A stretch of 37,394 bases of DNA from Planctomycetota bacterium. GTDB taxonomy: Bacteria; Planctomycetota; PUPC01; JACPCR01. The DNA lies in assembly GCA_027625095.1 (NCBI GenBank), contig JAQBXN010000086.1:1-37394 (forward strand), written 5' to 3'. The notes beneath the pieces were generated by a model. The model saw only the letters and a list, made by a program, of their open reading frames with translations. It was not told the DNA's origin and made no database searches. The position numbers and the translations under genes are program-made. Of this stretch, positions 34,274-37,394 are shown piece after piece (within the stretch, counting starts at the first letter, position 1; every line of letters begins with the position of its first letter).

Positions 34274-35215
34274 TTACGCTTTACAGTCCTGTTCTTTCTG
34301 AAATGCCTGGATTTCTTGAAGGGATTTGATGCCTGCGGTGCAGCCGACGGCCTGGATGCAGTGGGCCGCGGTGGCGTTGCCTAAAAGTACACATTCATCA
34401 AGTGACAACTCTTTCAACAGTCCACAGAGAAATCCGGCGACCCAACTGTCCCCCGCGCCGGAAGTGTCCACCGGGGCGACCTTGTAGACGGGAAAATGAC
34501 GGCCACCATCTTCGGTGAGCAGGTAACTTCCTTCTCCTCCACATTTGATGGCGACAACTCCACATCCCTGATCCATGAAGAATTTCGCCATGTCCTCCGG
34601 CGCTGACTGGCCCGAAATTGCCTCCGCTTCTTCAATTGATGGAAGGAAATAATCAAGATGTGGGAAGCAAGGCTGCATGAGCGCGAGCCAGTCTTCGATG
34701 CGATCGTTGTACGCGGTATCGAGGGAAGTGATCAGCCCCTTTTGTCTGGCTGCCTGCAGAGTTTGGGCCGCGCCTTCTCCATCAAAGGCCGGCATGAGAT
34801 AGGCGCCGCCAATGGAGAGTATTTTTGCCTCGTCCATCAGGCTGAGATTGACATCCTGGAAACTGAACTTGGCGTTCGCTCCGAGCGTGTGGAGAAAACG
34901 GCGCTCGCCATCCGAACTGACCATAATGAAAGTGAAAGAGGTAGAGGCATCGTCACCCCTTGCGATTCCTCTCGTGTCGACGCCTTCCTTGCCGAGGTCG
35001 TTCACGATGAAGTCACCGAAGCCGTCATTGCCGACCTTGGCAATCAACCCACTCGAGATCCCCATACGTGACAGGGCCACTGCGGTATTCAGCGGGCAGC
35101 CTCCCAGGTGCAGCTCCATGCGGTCGAAAAGGGCGAGACGGGCTTTCTCAGGAATCACATCGATGGGGTAGCCAATGGCATCCGCCACAGCGATCCCTAC
35201 ACACAGTACGTCCAT
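34274..35215 (-). CDS. PfkB-family carbohydrate kinase
   Basis: A 313-residue ribokinase-fold sugar kinase. The N-terminus (MDVLCVGIAVADAIGYPID) and LGGCPLNTAVALSRMG are the substrate-binding signature; the C-terminal DTSGAGDSWVAGFLCGLL carries the catalytic aspartate and ATP-binding signature. It would phosphorylate a sugar or sugar acid, for example 2-keto-3-deoxygluconate or fructose, but the substrate is not settled. A strong ribosome binding site (AAGGAG) lies 7 bases before the ATG. The final residues (DCKA) come from the heptamer repeat. Confidence 0.9.
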   Translation of the reverse strand: MDVLCVGIAVADAIGYPIDVIPEKARLALFDRMELHLGGCPLNTAVALSRMGISSGLIAKVGNDGFGDFIVNDLGKEGVDTRGIARGDDASTSFTFIMVSSDGERRFLHTLGANAKFSFQDVNLSLMDEAKILSIGGAYLMPAFDGEGAAQTLQAARQKGLITSLDTAYNDRIEDWLALMQPCFPHLDYFLPSIEEAEAISGQSAPEDMAKFFMDQGCGVVAIKCGGEGSYLLTEDGGRHFPVYKVAPVDTSGAGDSWVAGFLCGLLKELSLDECVLLGNATAAHCIQAVGCTAGIKSLQEIQAFQKEQDCKA

Positions 35216-35234
35216 ATGATCTCCTTCCGGTTTT

Positions 35235-35594
35235 CTAAAATGCGTTCTTGATGATTTCGATATTCGGTGCTCCTCGCCCCATGACTATAGACACAATGTC
35301 ATAACGAAGTCGCGGTCGTCGCAGCTTGTTCTGCACAATGAAACGCTCGGCGGTCTTCTGCAGAAGACGCTGTTTGCGCTCATTCACTGCCAGGATTGGC
35401 GGGCCGCCGTCAGCATAGCTGCGCGTCTTTACTTCGATGAAAGCGAGAATGTCGCCGTCCATGGCGATGATATCGATCTCGCCCAACATGTATGAGTAGT
35501 TGCGTTTGAGAATCCTGTAGCCCTTTTCGATCAGATGTCTGGCGGCAAGTTCCTCACCTTTTTCACCAAGTGTATTTGCCTGGTCGCCGGGCAT
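35235..35594 (-). CDS. yraN: YraN/UPF0102 family nuclease-fold protein
   Basis: About 119 residues from ATG 35594 (MPGDQANTLGEKGEELAARH). The endonuclease-like core is visible as E39, D41 and E54/K56 in GEIDIIAMDGDILAFIEVKTR. The family is conserved near DNA replication and signal peptidase genes, and its physiological role is not established. A longer start at 35630 would overlap the FHA gene by 26 bases. Starting at 35594 leaves 10 bases between the two genes. The end of the protein (APNIEIIKNAF) is the usual family close. Confidence 0.88.
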   Translation of the reverse strand: MPGDQANTLGEKGEELAARHLIEKGYRILKRNYSYMLGEIDIIAMDGDILAFIEVKTRSYADGGPPILAVNERKQRLLQKTAERFIVQNKLRRPRLRYDIVSIVMGRGAPNIEIIKNAF

Positions 35595-35604
35595 GACTTG
35601 AGGC

Positions 35605-36072
35605 TCAGACAGAGTGGAGTGGCTTACCACACGCGAAACAGGCCGGGTCTTCTATGAGATTTGGCAGGCCGCATGATTTGCAGAAGATGACATCATCATC
35701 TGCGATGGACTGTTCCTGAGTAACGGCTGGATCCTGGTACGGATCTGCGTTGGTCGGTGGAGAAGGGGGAACCTGAGGTTCAGAGGTTCCATCTGCGCTC
35801 ACAATCTCGAGGAACGCATCTCCAAGGCGGATCTTGTCGCCCACGTTGAGTTGTTGCTTTCGAATGAGGTTCCCGTTCACGAAAGTTCCAAATCGGCTGC
35901 CCAGGTCTTCGATTTCGACGACGCCGTTCCTGACATTAACTTTGCAATGCCGCCGCGAGACGCCCTTCTCATCAACGGAGACTGAGTTCGCCACACTTCT
36001 ACCGATAGAGTGTTCTCCATCGAAGAGGAGCCAGCTTTGTTCACCGTGAGCCAAAACTAGAAGATCCGACAC
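35605..36072 (-). CDS. FHA-domain protein with C-terminal zinc ribbon
   Basis: A 155-residue protein starting at GTG. Residues about 15-90 form an FHA domain (SIGRS 22-26, SRRHCKV 39-45, GSRFGTFVNG 58-67), which binds phosphothreonine peptides. A proline-rich linker follows. The C-terminus has a four-cysteine zinc ribbon (CKSCGLPNL, CFACGKPL; C131, C134, C145, C148). No kinase or phosphatase gene is adjacent. It is likely a phospho-dependent adaptor in the cytosol. It is co-oriented with yraN, 10 bases apart, and with TauE/SafE on its other side. Confidence 0.88.
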   Translation of the reverse strand: MSDLLVLAHGEQSWLLFDGEHSIGRSVANSVSVDEKGVSRRHCKVNVRNGVVEIEDLGSRFGTFVNGNLIRKQQLNVGDKIRLGDAFLEIVSADGTSEPQVPPSPPTNADPYQDPAVTQEQSIADDDVIFCKSCGLPNLIEDPACFACGKPLHSV

Positions 36073-36226
36073 CGGGCCACCACTTTCAAGGATAAAAAGA
36101 GATGCTGACCGTTACGCAGGCCAGGCAATGGTATTTTGGAACTTACTCCCGGAATTTTCAACGGCAAGGGAGGTACATCTTTGAAAGCATGCACAAGTTG
36201 TCTCGCGGTTGGGTCGTCATGCTCTT

Positions 36227-37042
36227 TCACAGCCCCCTGTAAAGGAGGGCAACGCCTGAAATCAGTACGAAAGAGTAGAATGCCCTTTCGAATGCCTGTT
36301 GAGGAATGCGGTCAGCGAACCTCATTCCGACGACAGTGGCCGGCACCATCGGAACAATGGAGATCGCAGCAAGTATAAGCAGATCGCTCGTCACAGTGTC
36401 AATGTAGAGGTAGCCGATTAATTGCAAGATCGCGGCGAAAATGAATACCGGCTGCACAAAGGCCTTGATGGTTTCTGCGGACCAGCCGCGCACTGCCGAG
36501 TACAGGATGAGCGGCGGACCATTGGCACAACTCACTGCGCCAATCACCCCGGTTACTATGCCGCAGGCTACTGTTCCCGAAATCGGGAGATCTGGAACCG
36601 GTTTCCCCGGCATCCAGCCCGACAGTTTCCAGATAGAGATAGCGAGAACGATTGCTCCCAGGATGAGGAACATGGGCTCCGGCTTCAAGATGTCCAGGAG
36701 CAATATGCCGACCACCACACCGGCAGTCATGCCTGCGAACAACGGAGGCAGCACCTTCCACGGCACTCTCGGGATAGCCCACTTCAACATGATACAGGTC
36801 TGCACAAGCGAACAAAGGGTAATGTAGGTGACGATCTTCTTGGGGTCATCCCAGACCAACGCAAGCAACGGGACTGAGACAAGCGCAAACCCAAGTCCAC
36901 TGAAGCCCTTTAGTGCACCGGCGAGTGCGATGACCAGAACTGGAATGTATTCAAGCACGTTTGGAGGGAGGAGGAATGTTGAACGCCAGATAAATTCACC
37001 GGCCAACGTAGTTCCCCCGCGGCATTCCGCAAGAAGTGTCAC
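36227..37042 (-). CDS. TauE/SafE-family membrane exporter
   Basis: A 271-residue polytopic membrane protein of the TauE/SafE (DUF81) family with about eight hydrophobic helices. The GALKGFSGLGFALVSVPLL signature near residues 42-60 is typical of the first repeat, and ISGTVACGIVTGVIGAVSCANGPPLIL of the second. Family members export sulfite, sulfoacetate or other organosulfonates. The GTG at 37042 is the longest start; the first 25 residues look atypical, so the true start may lie further in. Sulfate or sulfonate handling would fit the sulfatases of this window, though this is only suggestive. Confidence 0.85.
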   Translation of the reverse strand: MTLLAECRGGTTLAGEFIWRSTFLLPPNVLEYIPVLVIALAGALKGFSGLGFALVSVPLLALVWDDPKKIVTYITLCSLVQTCIMLKWAIPRVPWKVLPPLFAGMTAGVVVGILLLDILKPEPMFLILGAIVLAISIWKLSGWMPGKPVPDLPISGTVACGIVTGVIGAVSCANGPPLILYSAVRGWSAETIKAFVQPVFIFAAILQLIGYLYIDTVTSDLLILAAISIVPMVPATVVGMRFADRIPQQAFERAFYSFVLISGVALLYRGL

Positions 37043-37101
37043 GCCATCTTAGGACTTTGATCGAAATTAAGTTTCCAACTTCGGCCGAATGATATCCCTC
37101 T

Positions 37102-37394
37102 TAACTGTCCCGGAGGGACCCAGGTGAGTAGCCCCTGGTTTTAACCAGCGGTGGGATGACAAACCCGACTCCAGCCCCGGAGGGGCGACGGTGGCGGCTC
37201 CTTCGCCCCTTCGGGGCTTCGATGCGTTTTTCCAATTCTGTCCCCAGGTTGAAACCCTGCCGTTTACCCACATTCCTGATCCTTGAACACCAACGGTGTT
37301 CTTGCCTCCAGCCCAGGGTTCGCGAGTCTTCGAGCAACCCTGGGTACGGAAGCGAGGAGATCTTCAACCCCAACGGGGTTGTGTCCATATGTTC
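37102..37394. repeat. REP-like palindrome cluster at right edge
   Basis: Several small palindromes are packed here: GTCCC-GGA-GGGAC (37107-37119), CTGGTTTTAACCAG (37135-37148), GCCCC-GGA-GGGGC (37174-37186), GCCCC-TTC-GGGGC (37205-37217), AACACC-AAC-GGTGTT (37286-37300), CCCAGGGTT with AACCCTGGG (37312-37344) and AACCCC-AAC-GGGGTT (37366-37380). They share the TAGCC-GGTTTTAACC core with the left-edge repeat. The frames running through are repeat artefacts; no gene is supported to the end of the window. Confidence 0.75.

Noticed and set aside
37067..37388. Two minus-strand frames through the right repeat zone
   Set aside because: They translate the REP-like palindromes (RWLKPGATHLGPSGT type), a known artefact of such repeats.
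1..37394. CRISPR array, tRNA, rRNA, insertion sequence or prophage
   Set aside because: No regularly spaced long direct repeats, no clear tRNA cloverleaf, no rRNA sequence, no transposase or phage gene was seen; the short heptamer repeats are not CRISPR-like.

Overview
The window looks like a chromosomal segment of a Gram-negative bacterium of the Planctomycetes-Verrucomicrobia-Lentisphaerae sphere or a related candidate phylum (Hydrogenedentes-like). This is inference from gene content. It holds two formylglycine-type sulfatases, a secreted PQQ-like beta-propeller, Gfo/Idh and enolase-type sugar-acid enzymes, lone TPR and FHA proteins, an ADP-heptose enzyme (HldE, which implies lipopolysaccharide) and a very short, very basic mS38/bS22-like ribosomal protein. 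GC looks moderate. No rRNA, tRNA, CRISPR array, transposase or phage gene is visible.

Layout. The left edge carries the first 27 codons of uvrC (minus strand), then a REP-like repeat zone with a 29-bp perfect inverted repeat. Next come a sulfatase, an alpha/beta hydrolase and a 1379-residue membrane adenylate cyclase whose CHASE2 sensor is interrupted by an acidic DF-rich linker and an SLBB-like domain. From 7.6 to 12.2 kb there is a small-molecule catabolic stretch: a DapA-type aldolase/lyase, a metal-less plus a metal-competent amidohydrolase pair, and a Gfo/Idh oxidoreductase. From 12.3 to 17.7 kb lie a beta-propeller, a TPR protein, an orphan oligopeptide-binding lipoprotein and a conserved-looking protein of unknown function.

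At 18.2-18.4 kb a compact transcription unit (promoter, 37-residue ribosomal-type protein, perfect terminator) sits directly upstream of a second, sulfamidase-like sulfatase. A mandelate racemase/MLE enzyme follows on the other strand, then a plus-strand run: FAD oxidoreductase, aldo/keto reductase, hldE, trkA, trkH (apparently with an ATC start), hicB, and an ORF that reads through from a HicA toxin into a NodU/CmcH carbamoyltransferase, then a GT-C type membrane glycosyltransferase. The last 5 kb are minus-strand genes: yqeC, queG, a PfkB sugar kinase, a YraN nuclease-fold protein, an FHA/zinc-ribbon protein and a TauE/SafE exporter. The right edge again holds REP-like palindromes related to those at the left edge.

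How the parts may work together: the two sulfatases, the DapA-type, amidohydrolase, Gfo/Idh, MLE, FAD and aldo/keto enzymes suggest use of sulfated or acidic sugars. HldE, the carbamoyltransferase and the GT-C enzyme point to surface glycan assembly and modification. TrkAH supplies potassium uptake. The most unusual items are the rebuilt CHASE2/SLBB cyclase, the HicA-carbamoyltransferase fusion, the degenerate/active amidohydrolase pair, and a strongly structured but unidentified RNA-like element after the DapA-type gene.
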